Notes under the pieces: model-generated
Told to the model about the DNA's origin: nothing
Databases searched by the model: none
What the model saw: the letters and a program-made list of their open reading frames with translations, nothing else
Made by a program: the position numbers and the translations under genes
Assembly (NCBI GenBank): GCA_903935095.1
Contig: CAIZQH010000006.1
Span: 1-63,701, forward strand
Direction: 5' to 3'
Source of the DNA: an uncultured Flavobacteriales bacterium
Lineage (GTDB): Bacteria > Bacteroidota > Bacteroidia > Flavobacteriales_D > Crocinitomicaceae
DNA length: 63,701 bases
Shown here: in pieces, positions 38,199 to 45,963 of the stretch
Layout of the letters: every line of letters begins with the position of its first letter
Position numbering within the stretch: position 1 is the stretch's first letter

Positions 38199-38225
38199 GA
38201 GAAAAGTGTTCGGTATTCCTTTGAA

Positions 38226-38885
38226 TCACTCTTTTAGAAGGCGTTTGACATCCGAAATGAGTTGATTTACCTCCTTTTCTGAGGTGCCATCGTAATACCC
38301 GCGAATTCTGAGTTGTTTATCCACCAAAACAAAATTATTGGTGTGAATGAAATCACTACCGGCATCGCCCAGGTTTTGAGCTTCGGCAGGTTTAAGCACA
38401 AAAAAGGACTTTCGTGCGAGTGCGTAAAGGTCTGCTTTTTTACCCGTTAAAAAATGCCATTTACCAGAAGTAGCTTGATGACTTTTGGCATATTTTTTCA
38501 TTCGAGCGACATCATCTGTTTGAGGGTCAACGGTAAAGCTGAATATTTTCAGGTCCTTTTCTTGTAGAAATGCATTATTTACACGCTGCATTTGTTGATT
38601 CATGATGGGGCAAATACTTTTACAAGTTGTGAAAAAATACTCAACCACAGCAACGTTTCCTTTCATGTCCGCTAAAGAAATTTCTTGATTTTCCTGATTT
38701 TGAAAAGAAAATTCGCCAATATGATGTCCAAAACCCAAACGAAGCAGCTCAGGATCCACCATTTCTGCGTTTACATCAATTGGATTTATAATGGGTAGCG
38801 GCTTTTCCTTTTTGGCGCTCATGATATAATATCCGACGGGCACACAAATCAGAAAAAGAAGGCCTAAGAAAAAAATGCGTTTCAT
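38226..38885 (-). CDS. SCO1/SenC-family copper chaperone or thiol protein
   Basis: 219 residues with an N-terminal membrane anchor (residues ~3-21) and a thioredoxin-like domain. The copper-binding CxxxC is in 'TTCKSICPIM', and the third ligand His is in 'DFIHTNNFVLVD'. SCO proteins deliver copper to the CuA site of cytochrome oxidase or act as thiol reductants. The gene begins 9 bp after the NadR-like kinase gene. Confidence 0.9.
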   Translation of the reverse strand: MKRIFFLGLLFLICVPVGYYIMSAKKEKPLPIINPIDVNAEMVDPELLRLGFGHHIGEFSFQNQENQEISLADMKGNVAVVEYFFTTCKSICPIMNQQMQRVNNAFLQEKDLKIFSFTVDPQTDDVARMKKYAKSHQATSGKWHFLTGKKADLYALARKSFFVLKPAEAQNLGDAGSDFIHTNNFVLVDKQLRIRGYYDGTSEKEVNQLISDVKRLLKE

Positions 38886-38894
38886 TCCATAAAG

Positions 38895-39392
38895 TTAGCG
38901 ATTTACAATGCTCCGCAATACAAATTCCACTTGTTTTTGTCGTTCTTTGAGGGTTCCTTTTAAGATGGTAAATGGGTGATTCCTCTCTGACAGTTCCGTT
39001 TTATAAAGCTCAAATAATTCTTGGCGGTTCGTTGAATTTTCTCTCAAGGGATCTGGTTCCCAAGGAATATCCGGAGCGCACAAAAAATAGTGATCGAATT
39101 GTTGATTTTGATAGGCCATTTTAATGAAGGGGGAAACACTTTGAAAACGGAATTCTGACCATATTTTCATCACGATCATTTCCGTATCAGCCACAAATTT
39201 CGAGCCTTTATTCTCCCAATCTGCTAGTTGAGCATTCGCGATGACGTCTAAATCTTGTTGATCGTAGGCTTCTTTTTTTTCCAAGTATTCTCTCGCATAT
39301 TCCTCACTTAGAGGTATCTGAATCAACTCAGAACACCACTTTGCCATGGTTGATTTCCCACACGATTCTGGGCCCGTGAACGCAATTTTCAT
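38895..39392 (-). CDS. NadR-like ribosylnicotinamide kinase/P-loop ATPase
   Basis: 165 residues. The P-loop 'FTGPESCGKSTMAKWCSEL' opens the protein, followed by 'EEYAREYLEKK', as in the C-terminal kinase domain of NadR. It would phosphorylate nicotinamide riboside to NMN. The adenylyltransferase and repressor parts of NadR are absent. The ATG overlaps the pnuC stop by 4 bp, strong support for a joint role in riboside uptake and trapping. Confidence 0.85.
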   Translation of the reverse strand: MKIAFTGPESCGKSTMAKWCSELIQIPLSEEYAREYLEKKEAYDQQDLDVIANAQLADWENKGSKFVADTEMIVMKIWSEFRFQSVSPFIKMAYQNQQFDHYFLCAPDIPWEPDPLRENSTNRQELFELYKTELSERNHPFTILKGTLKERQKQVEFVLRSIVNR

Positions 39393-39961
39393 ATGGTATC
39401 CGTTTTTTTATTCCATTCCCGCAAACCATATATTCCTAGAATGAAATAAGCTGTATACAGTACTGATGTAGCGTATAAATTTGCATTTAAATACAAGGTA
39501 ACACAAGCTAAATTGATGAAAATCCAATAGATCCAATTTGACTTTTCCTTCAAGATTCCAAGTGCCGTAGCGAAGACAGAAAATAGGGCAATAAACAAAT
39601 CTAAGGCAAACGTTTCCTTATTATGATAAGTAGTAAATTCACTATGTTTAGCCCATATCACCATTCCCCCGATGAATACAATGAACTGTATCGCAAGCAG
39701 GTGATGTCCTCTTCGCCAAGTAATTAGCGCTATTTTATCCTCACGGTTCCAAGACCAAAAGGCATAAATGCTCATAAATACATAAGCAATAGATAAGAGA
39801 GCCTGAGCCTGTAGGTTAGATTTAAAAAAAACAAAAACGTACATAAACGAACTGATTCCACCAAAAAACCAAGCCCATTTGTTTTTTTTAGCAATCAAAA
39901 AAAGGTAAATAAGTCCTAGAATTGAAGCTGTCCACTCGAGGAGGAATTGCGTATCTAGCAT
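39389..39961 (-). CDS. pnuC: Nicotinamide riboside transporter PnuC
   Basis: 190 residues with about seven hydrophobic segments and the PnuC pattern 'WTASILGLIYLFLIAKKNKWAWFFG', plus 'FWSWNR' mid-protein and 'YTAYFILGIYGLREW' at the end. It is a facilitated-diffusion carrier for nicotinamide riboside. Some Bacteroidota PnuC relatives move thiamine instead; the overlapping kinase gene favours riboside, and I see no room for a TPP riboswitch. It starts immediately after the YENQA-protein stop. Confidence 0.88.
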   Translation of the reverse strand: MLDTQFLLEWTASILGLIYLFLIAKKNKWAWFFGGISSFMYVFVFFKSNLQAQALLSIAYVFMSIYAFWSWNREDKIALITWRRGHHLLAIQFIVFIGGMVIWAKHSEFTTYHNKETFALDLFIALFSVFATALGILKEKSNWIYWIFINLACVTLYLNANLYATSVLYTAYFILGIYGLREWNKKTDTI

Positions 39962-40297
39962 TTAGTACAACAATTGTTTTTTCGAGGCATTTCTCCACCC
40001 AGCTTGGTTCTCATAATCAACAAAGAAAATTTTTATATCCGCTTGATTTTCATATGGAACAAAAAATATGGATTTTTTCGCTTGGTTTTCATACTGTGTA
40101 AAAAACCATTTGCCATTATTCTCTCCTGCCTGATTTTCATATTTCACCTTGTACACTTTTAAATCAGCTTGGTTTTCGTATTTCACTACGTATACCTTTA
40201 CATCCGCTTGGTTTTCATAGTTTACAGAAAACACTTTTTGTGCAAATAATTGCTCGCTGACAAGAAAAGAAAGGGGGAAAAAAAAGAATTTTTTCAT
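39962..40297 (-). CDS. Exported protein of six YENQA repeats (DUF6150-like)
   Basis: 111 residues: signal peptide to about residue 20, then six repeats, each a beta-strand followed by YENQA. The tyrosines are at 27, 40, 53, 69, 82 and 95, giving spacings of 13, 13, 16, 13 and 13: two sets of three around a short 'GENNGKW' insert. This resembles what is catalogued as DUF6150, function unknown. Regular strands suggest a small solenoid or barrel. It abuts pnuC (no gap) and follows porZ by 40 bp, with a TATTTTTG box in that gap. Confidence 0.82.
   Translation of the reverse strand: MKKFFFFPLSFLVSEQLFAQKVFSVNYENQADVKVYVVKYENQADLKVYKVKYENQAGENNGKWFFTQYENQAKKSIFFVPYENQADIKIFFVDYENQAGWRNASKKQLLY
40001..40219 (-). 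repeat. Six 39-bp YENQA coding repeats
   Basis: Repeat units of 13 codons with one 3-codon insertion between units three and four. The codons for the YENQA core are nearly the same in all six. Confidence 0.85.
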
Positions 40298-40309
40298 GAT
40301 GTTTTATAT

Positions 40310-40317
40310 CAAAAATA
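40310..40317 (-). promoter_or_regulatory. -7 box TATTTTTG ahead of the YENQA gene
   Basis: Exact TAnnTTTG match in the 40-bp gap after porZ, 12 bp before the ATG. Confidence 0.4.
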
Positions 40318-40337
40318 AGGAAGGATTTGGTTTTTCA

Positions 40338-42659
40338 CTAACGAATCACCATGACTTTACCAACTTTTCGATCTCTGCCATCGAAATTAGTGGCTGTCCA
40401 GATAAAATAAACACCAGTTGGTACCTTTTCGCCGTTTAGGTTTTGTGTGTTCCAGGTTGCTGTTCCGCCATTCGATGTCGTTCGGTAAATCAGGTTACCG
40501 GCAACATCTGTTACTTTCACATCCGAATCATAGCGGACTCCTTGAATGGTCACTGGTCCAAAATAACTTGGTTTAACAGGATTAGGAAATACCTTTGTAC
40601 TCGTATAATCCGGGTCTTCATATGATGCATTCGTTCGGAAAGAAACCAGTCCTTTATCGGTCAAAATATACAATTCGCCTGTTTCTTGATTCAGTTGTAA
40701 GTCGTAAATCACATTTGAAATAATGGGTGAATTTTCTGTCGTGTATTGCTCCAATATTTCAGAGCCATCAGCAGAAAGCAGGATGATTCCGCCGTTTGCA
40801 GTTGCCATCCATTTACGGTTTCCCCCATCTACTTCTATATCAGTAATGTGTGTTTTCCCGAGCACAACTTCTCCATTTCCTTGAAAATTTACTTTTATTT
40901 GTTGCGTATTATAATCTCCTGGCTGAGCATTAAATGCCGCGGCAGCATTATATAAAACAGCGAATCCTGTTTCTGTTCCAATCCACAATTCGCCATCAAA
41001 GTCAGCTGCAAGTGCAGTAACCGCAATTGAAGGTAAATTCCCACTAAATTCCCCTTCATCCAATGAAATGACCTTATCATCGCTTGGATCAGAAATGGTG
41101 CCATTGTGGTCATACCCAATAATTCCATCCGTTTTGGAGGCAAACCAAATAATTTCATCAAAATCTTGAATCATCTTGGTTGTAAACTTGTTTTTAGCAT
41201 TCGATCCGCAATCAAAACTATACCAAGCTCCTGTTTTGTCTCTCACTTTCAGAGGTTGATCTGTAAACCCATTTAATGCCCATAAGTTTCCGCGGTTGTC
41301 AAAAAGCACATCCGATACGAGGCTCCAACCATTGCCAATACTTGTTGATTTAATGGGTGAATTTCCACCATTAAAAACGAGCGTATCTGATGCATTCATT
41401 AAAGTTAATGGAAGAAATGAATAGGTGCTCATCGCCACTTCAGAAGTATCGATCGGATTTATTGCTACATCGAGGAAATCCCAAATATTTGCTTCTGGCC
41501 ATTGTGAAACATTGGTTACATTGAGTAGGTCCCAGTGTGCATTTTGATAAAAATGCACCCCATTTCTGGTAAATGCAGACAAGGTACCATCACTTAGCCT
41601 TCCGGATGCGATTGCCAATTTTCCCTTTTGTGCATCCATTGAATAAAAATGGTTGTTTTTGGAGCCTTCCATTGGGTATAATTTATAGGAAAATTGAGAT
41701 GGATACATAACCAACCCGTATTTCAAATCTGCAGACCATAGTCCTGATTGATTTCTGGCAGTCCGTATCGAAGAAAACCAAACATTAAAGTTCCCCGCCC
41801 CATATGATTCAGGTATTTGCAGGTCATTGTTGTATAAATAAATCACTCCGTCCACATTGACAGATAAGTAATTATTTACGATGTTCAAGGAATTAATTTC
41901 TATCGTAAATGGGAGATTGGTCACGAGTTCCAAAGCGAATGCATTGATTCGAAAAACAGAATCAGTACCATATTCATCTGATTTTTTCAAGACCACCAAA
42001 CGATCATTAAACACCTCTATTTCGGCATATTTATTGGATGTTTGCGGGAGAAGGCGTGTATCTTTTTCCCATTGTGAATAATCAGATAATATTGGATTAG
42101 GTAGAAAACCTTTCAATAATTGTGTGGGTGTTAAGGCATAAATGGAATCTTGATAAATGGCTACATCTACGATGCGTTCTGTTGAATTGGTAGGATAGAA
42201 TGTTTCTTTGACTTCATTTTTTGCTGCATCCAGTTGAACAATGGAAAAATCGTTTGCCGCGTATATATATAAACCATTTCTCTCAAATCGATTGATCCGT
42301 TTAGACACAGAAATCTGAGCAAGTTTAATGGAAGGAATATTCGTGATTTGACCATTTTTGTATTTATCGATGTTCCCATTTTTATAGCCAATGTACACAG
42401 CTTGTTCAATCGCATCGTAATAAAGACAAGCGATTTCTATATCAGATAGTCCATTAAGGGCCGTTAATAAACGGTGTTCATCGGTTGAAATCGTATAGAT
42501 GGACAATCCATTAGCGTAGGCAGTGAATACTTCATTTTCTGAGGCGACAACATCAATTGCTTTTGATGTTGAAACATGAAGTTTCCATGTCCCCATACCG
42601 ATTTGAGCCCTTGATACAAAGGTCACTACACATAGAAATAATAAGATGGTCCATTTCAT
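40338..42659 (-). CDS. porZ: T9SS component PorZ (two-propeller surface protein)
   Basis: 773 residues from the ATG at 42659; a TTG six codons upstream is in frame but unlikely. A signal peptide ends near 'FVSRAQ'. Two beta-propellers of the two-component-regulator type follow ('GNIDKYKNGQITNIPS', 'GLSIYTISTDEHRLLTALNGLSD' being the PorZ N-terminal signature). The C-terminus is a type A sorting domain ('KVFPNPVKPSYFGPVTI', 'GVYFIWTATNFDG'). In Porphyromonas PorZ belongs to the surface attachment complex with PorU, PorV and PorQ, bringing anionic LPS to the sortase. The gene partners are not in this window. Confidence 0.88.
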   Translation of the reverse strand: MKWTILLFLCVVTFVSRAQIGMGTWKLHVSTSKAIDVVASENEVFTAYANGLSIYTISTDEHRLLTALNGLSDIEIACLYYDAIEQAVYIGYKNGNIDKYKNGQITNIPSIKLAQISVSKRINRFERNGLYIYAANDFSIVQLDAAKNEVKETFYPTNSTERIVDVAIYQDSIYALTPTQLLKGFLPNPILSDYSQWEKDTRLLPQTSNKYAEIEVFNDRLVVLKKSDEYGTDSVFRINAFALELVTNLPFTIEINSLNIVNNYLSVNVDGVIYLYNNDLQIPESYGAGNFNVWFSSIRTARNQSGLWSADLKYGLVMYPSQFSYKLYPMEGSKNNHFYSMDAQKGKLAIASGRLSDGTLSAFTRNGVHFYQNAHWDLLNVTNVSQWPEANIWDFLDVAINPIDTSEVAMSTYSFLPLTLMNASDTLVFNGGNSPIKSTSIGNGWSLVSDVLFDNRGNLWALNGFTDQPLKVRDKTGAWYSFDCGSNAKNKFTTKMIQDFDEIIWFASKTDGIIGYDHNGTISDPSDDKVISLDEGEFSGNLPSIAVTALAADFDGELWIGTETGFAVLYNAAAAFNAQPGDYNTQQIKVNFQGNGEVVLGKTHITDIEVDGGNRKWMATANGGIILLSADGSEILEQYTTENSPIISNVIYDLQLNQETGELYILTDKGLVSFRTNASYEDPDYTSTKVFPNPVKPSYFGPVTIQGVRYDSDVKVTDVAGNLIYRTTSNGGTATWNTQNLNGEKVPTGVYFIWTATNFDGRDRKVGKVMVIR

Positions 42660-43013
42660 GATGTTCGTATAACGCAAGTTCCGTAATTAAATTGGCTGTT
42701 TAGGTGAATAATTCTGTCTTTCTTTTCGTCCATGAATAATTCATGTAAAGTTAGCACCTTTTCGAATTAATTGTATGATTTGTTCGGTTTCATCGAGAAA
42801 AGATTCATGAAAGTTTCCTGGGGTTAAGACAGTCTTTCTTTGAAGATAACTTTAAACATAAAAAGAATGGTCGGATAACGAAAGGCGTCTTTTTTTGTAG
42901 TCAATTGCTTTCGTGCTTCCACTTTGAGTAAGTGATGTATCTAGGGAAAGAAAACGCGAAAATGAGCGGGCGGTTTTAAAACGATTCAACCATCGGTCGA
43001 CTAATCGCAATAA
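42660..43013. other. 354-bp intergenic region ahead of porZ
   Basis: It holds an imperfect -7-like TAACTTTA (minus, 42746-42753), a perfect inverted repeat CATGAATaATTCATG (42731-42745), and a 25-codon minus-strand reading frame (42733-42656) whose TGA overlaps the porZ ATG. A terminator-like hairpin for the glycosyltransferase gene is at 42982-43007. No tRNA or other RNA gene was recognised. Confidence 0.45.
42974..43007 (-). terminator. Putative rho-independent terminator after the glycosyltransferase gene
   Basis: On the minus strand, CGAT-TAG-TCGACC-GAT-GGTTGA-ATCG can form a stem of about ten pairs with a three-base bulge, followed by TTTTAAAA. It lies 7 bp after the stop codon at 43014. 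Confidence 0.4.
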
Positions 43014-43961
43014 TCAGTCTAATTCCTTTTCAGTAATCAGATACAGCGGGCGGTTTTTACTTTGAATAAACAATTTACCCAAGTAAATCCCAAGGATTCC
43101 GATCATGATTAATTGTATTCCCCCGATAAACAAAATCGAGGCGATTATGGAGGTCCATCCGGTTATTGCCTCATTCGTAAATGCAGCAATATAAATCGCG
43201 TATATCCCATATAAAAATGCCAACAGCGCAAAAAACAACCCCGCATAGATAGAGAAATACAATGGCTTTGCACTGGAGGACGTAATGCCTGTTAAGGCAA
43301 AGCGAAGCATCTTCGAGAAAGAGTATTTTGTTTGTCCGGAAACACGCGCATGAGGCACGTAAGGAAGACCTATTTGCTTGAATCCCAATGTTGGAATGAT
43401 ACCGCGCAGGAACAAGTGAGATTCTGTATATTTTCTGAGTGCTTCCACCACCTTTCGGTCTAACAAACGAAAGTCAGCTGTTCCTTCTTCCATAGGTATC
43501 TCGGCCAGTTTATTTGTCAAACGATAAAACCCTTTGGATGTCGCTTGTTTGAAACAGGACACTTTTTGATTGTCCTTGCGAATGGTATAAACCACTTCGA
43601 ATCCCGCTTGCCATTTTTCAAAAAGCGCTGGGATTAATTCAGGTGGGTGCTGCAAGTCAGCATCCATGCTAATCACAGCTGCGCCTTGAGCATAATCTAA
43701 TCCGGCCTTCAGGGCATTTTGGTGTCCAAAATTTCGGCTAAGTTGAATAAACTTCACCCGTTTATCCGCAGTGCGTAAATCTCTAATATTGATTAACGAT
43801 TGATCTGAACTTCCATCATCCACAAAAATAAACTCAAATTCACTCACGTGAATACCGTTCATGACTGCTACTAATCGTTCATACATTGGGAAAATGTTTC
43901 CCTCCTCGTTGCAGGTTGGGATAACAATCGATATTTGGATGTGTGCAGAATTGTTTTGCAT
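43014..43961 (-). CDS. Family 2 glycosyltransferase with two C-terminal TM helices
   Basis: 315 residues from the ATG at 43961; a longer in-frame start would run through the divergent promoter region and is unlikely. The GT-A domain has 'ISIVIPTCNEEGNI', 'FVDDGSSDQS' and the metal-binding 'SMDADLQHPPELIP'. Two membrane helices lie near residues 233-256 and 266-292. This is the DPM1/GtrB/ArnC group that moves a sugar from a nucleotide to undecaprenyl phosphate, used in polysaccharide or LPS modification. It is monocistronic, with a variant TAACTTCG box 6 bp upstream. Confidence 0.9.
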   Translation of the reverse strand: MQNNSAHIQISIVIPTCNEEGNIFPMYERLVAVMNGIHVSEFEFIFVDDGSSDQSLINIRDLRTADKRVKFIQLSRNFGHQNALKAGLDYAQGAAVISMDADLQHPPELIPALFEKWQAGFEVVYTIRKDNQKVSCFKQATSKGFYRLTNKLAEIPMEEGTADFRLLDRKVVEALRKYTESHLFLRGIIPTLGFKQIGLPYVPHARVSGQTKYSFSKMLRFALTGITSSSAKPLYFSIYAGLFFALLAFLYGIYAIYIAAFTNEAITGWTSIIASILFIGGIQLIMIGILGIYLGKLFIQSKNRPLYLITEKELD

Positions 43962-43967
43962 GTAAAG

Positions 43968-43975
43968 CGAAGTTA
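43968..43975 (-). promoter_or_regulatory. Variant -7 box TAACTTCG for glycosyltransferase
   Basis: Same octamer as at 35066-35073, 6 bp before the ATG at 43961; one mismatch to TAnnTTTG. Confidence 0.3.
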
Positions 43976-44012
43976 CACAATTATCCCAAAGTATCCTTGT
44001 GAGCCTCAGTCC

Positions 44013-44046
44013 TTGCAGACAAAATCGATTGCTTTTAGTATATTTG
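44013..44046 (+). promoter_or_regulatory. Promoter-like TTG-N23-TATATTTG for the RidA gene
   Basis: -7 box TATATTTG at 44039-44046 is an exact match and is 15 bp before the ATG at 44062. The -33 TTG at 44013-44015 is at the long end of the accepted spacing. Confidence 0.45.
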
Positions 44047-44061
44047 CCCAAAGCATTCAAA

Positions 44062-44496
44062 ATGTCAGATCAAAATCGAATTTCCACGAACAAAGCGCCC
44101 AAACCTGTTGGATTGTATCCGCATGCACGTCGCGTTGGAAACTTGTTATTCCTATCGGGTGTTGGCCCAAGAGTTGCCGGTTCAGATGAAACGGATTCAG
44201 CAGTTCCCGGATTGAAATTAGATAAAAACGGTAATTTCCTTGAATTTGATTTCGAAGCGCAATGCCGGAGTGTCTTTGACAACGTGCGAATCATCCTAGA
44301 AGAATCCGGTTCTAGTTGGGATCAACTTGTAGACGTGACCGTTTTTTTAGTGCACATGAAACGTGATTTTCAGGTTTACAATCGAGTTTATGCGGAGTAT
44401 TTCAAAGACAATTTACCCTGCCGAACGACGGTCGAAATCAACTCCTTACCTACACCTATCGCGATAGAATTAAAATGTATCGCTACCATTGATTAA
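44062..44496 (+). CDS. RidA-family protein, probable 2-aminomuconate deaminase
   Basis: 144 residues from the ATG at 44062; the frame extends upstream but has no homologous residues there. 'KPVGLYPHARRVGNLLFLSGVG' and 'QCRSVFDNVRIILEESGSSWDQLVDVTVFLVHM' match the 2-aminomuconate deaminase branch of the YjgF/RidA superfamily. That branch acts in the tryptophan/kynurenine or 2-aminophenol degradation pathway; no other gene of that pathway is in this window, so generic enamine deamination is the alternative. The gene is divergent from the glycosyltransferase. Confidence 0.82.
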   Translation: MSDQNRISTNKAPKPVGLYPHARRVGNLLFLSGVGPRVAGSDETDSAVPGLKLDKNGNFLEFDFEAQCRSVFDNVRIILEESGSSWDQLVDVTVFLVHMKRDFQVYNRVYAEYFKDNLPCRTTVEINSLPTPIAIELKCIATID

Positions 44497-44520
44497 CTTA
44501 TGACTTATTAAAATAAACTT

Positions 44521-45102
44521 ATGATTGCATTTATTATCCGTATTGTTTTAGCCCTTGTTGCCACTGGATTCAATGTGTATTTATTTGCCTCTGGACATTG
44601 GGGTTGGGGCATTACCTTTCTTTTCATCACGGCATTAATCATCCTTTCTTTTTTCAGAAATGAAAATGTATTGCTAGCATTAAATCAGATGCGCGTTGGA
44701 AATACCGATAAGGCAAAAAAATACATTGACCGTATTCAACATCCCGAGTACCTTCCGAAAAGACAGCACGCGTATGTGTTGTTTTTGAAAGCAGTGATGG
44801 GTGGACAAGAATTAGGCTTTGCGAACAGTGAAAAGTTATTGAGACGAGCGATGGAGCTTGGATTAAGAACAGGTGAGGACAATGCTGTTGCACGCATGCA
44901 TTTGGCCGGAATCTGTGCACAAACAGGACGAAAAAACGAAGCCGTTGCCTTGTTAGGTGAAGCGAAAAAATTAGATAAAAACGGAATGATGCGCGAACAA
45001 ATCAAAACGATGCAAAGTCAATTGCAGATGGCGCCATCAAAAAACCAAATGCGCCAAGCTCAAATGATGGGTGGACGAAAAAAAACGCCTAAAATGCGCT
45101 AA
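44521..45102 (+). CDS. Membrane protein with TPR-like cytoplasmic domain
   Basis: 193 residues. Two hydrophobic helices at the N-terminus (about 1-24 and 25-45), then TPR-like helices ('MRVGNTDKAKKYIDRI', 'RMHLAGICAQTGRKNEAVAL') and a basic, Gln/Met-rich tail. I do not know the function. It is followed 3 bp later by the methyltransferase gene, so the two are co-transcribed. Confidence 0.7.
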   Translation: MIAFIIRIVLALVATGFNVYLFASGHWGWGITFLFITALIILSFFRNENVLLALNQMRVGNTDKAKKYIDRIQHPEYLPKRQHAYVLFLKAVMGGQELGFANSEKLLRRAMELGLRTGEDNAVARMHLAGICAQTGRKNEAVALLGEAKKLDKNGMMREQIKTMQSQLQMAPSKNQMRQAQMMGGRKKTPKMR

Positions 45103-45105
45103 TTG

Positions 45106-45957
45106 ATGAGTGATATACCTAGAATTTATGCCGAACCATGGGCAGATTATGAACTATTAGATGCTGGTGGTGGTAAAAAATTAGAGCGTTGGGGTAAAAT
45201 TATTACGATTCGACCAGAAGTTCAAGCTTATTTTCATAGCGGGATGCCCTTTACAGAATGGAGAGATTTGGCTCATTGGGAATTCATTGAAGGAAAAACA
45301 CAGCAAGGTAAATGGAAATGTTTGAAAAAAGATGTTCCAAGTGAATGGACCATCAAATACCAACGTTTACAGTTTACGCTGTCCCTAACAAAATTCAAAC
45401 ACATTGGATTGTTCCCGGAACAGGAAGCAAATTGGCGTTTTATCGAAGAACATATTTCAGCGGATGATCGCTTTTTAAATCTTTTCGCATATACAGGAGC
45501 AGCTTCATGTATGGCGCGATTGAAAGGAGCTGAAACGTTCCACGTGGATTCCGCCAAATCAACCTTGAATTGGGCAAAGAGAAACATGGAAGCATGCAAG
45601 TTATTAAACATCAAATGGGTTCATGAAGATGCATTAAAATTTGCGGCAAGAGAAGTAAAGCGAGCGAACAAGTATAAGGGAATCATCATGGATCCACCTG
45701 CATGGGGCATTGGAGCCAGTGGTGAAAAATGGAAACTTGAGGATAAGATTGACGAATTGATGATGACTGCATCAAGTCTTTTGGAAGACGATGGATTCTT
45801 GATTATGAACACCTATTCACCAACGGTCGATACGGAATTTCTTACGGAATTAATTGCCATATATTTCCCAAACAAACGCAGTTCCATTTCTCAGTTGTAC
45901 ATGGAATCAAAAACCGAAAAAACCATGTATTTCGGAGAATTAGTCAGAATTCAATAA
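45106..45957 (+). CDS. Class I SAM-dependent methyltransferase, RlmI-like
   Basis: 283 residues from the ATG at 45106 (a TTG one codon earlier is in frame). The SAM-binding loop is 'FLNLFAYTGAASCMARLKGA', the acidic strand end is 'HVDSAKSTLNWAKRN', and motif IV is 'IIMDPPAWGIG'. This matches the Methyltrans_SAM family of rRNA cytosine-5 methyltransferases such as RlmI/RlmK, but it lacks the N-terminal PUA domain. Target base not determinable. Its stop is 6 bp from that of the convergent PhoH gene. Confidence 0.85.
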   Translation: MSDIPRIYAEPWADYELLDAGGGKKLERWGKIITIRPEVQAYFHSGMPFTEWRDLAHWEFIEGKTQQGKWKCLKKDVPSEWTIKYQRLQFTLSLTKFKHIGLFPEQEANWRFIEEHISADDRFLNLFAYTGAASCMARLKGAETFHVDSAKSTLNWAKRNMEACKLLNIKWVHEDALKFAAREVKRANKYKGIIMDPPAWGIGASGEKWKLEDKIDELMMTASSLLEDDGFLIMNTYSPTVDTEFLTELIAIYFPNKRSSISQLYMESKTEKTMYFGELVRIQ

Positions 45958-45963
45958 GACCTT

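Noticed and set aside
38895..39392. Full NadR regulator
   Set aside because: At 165 residues only the P-loop kinase part is present; no helix-turn-helix or adenylyltransferase HxGH motif.
42660..42677. TTG start for PorZ six codons upstream
   Set aside because: The ATG at 42659 directly begins a normal signal peptide (MKWTILLFLCVVTF).
42678..43013. tRNA or small RNA gene in the largest intergenic space
   Set aside because: No GTTCGAnnC T-loop or cloverleaf pairing found by eye; only the palindrome and the terminator-like hairpin stand out.
43962..44060. N-terminal extension of the glycosyltransferase beyond its ATG at 43961
   Set aside because: The extra 33 residues do not resemble the family and would overlap the promoter of the divergent RidA gene; the GT-A fold begins right after 43961.
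43999..44061. N-terminal extension of the RidA protein
   Set aside because: The added 21 residues match nothing in the family, and the -7 box at 44039-44046 lies inside it.
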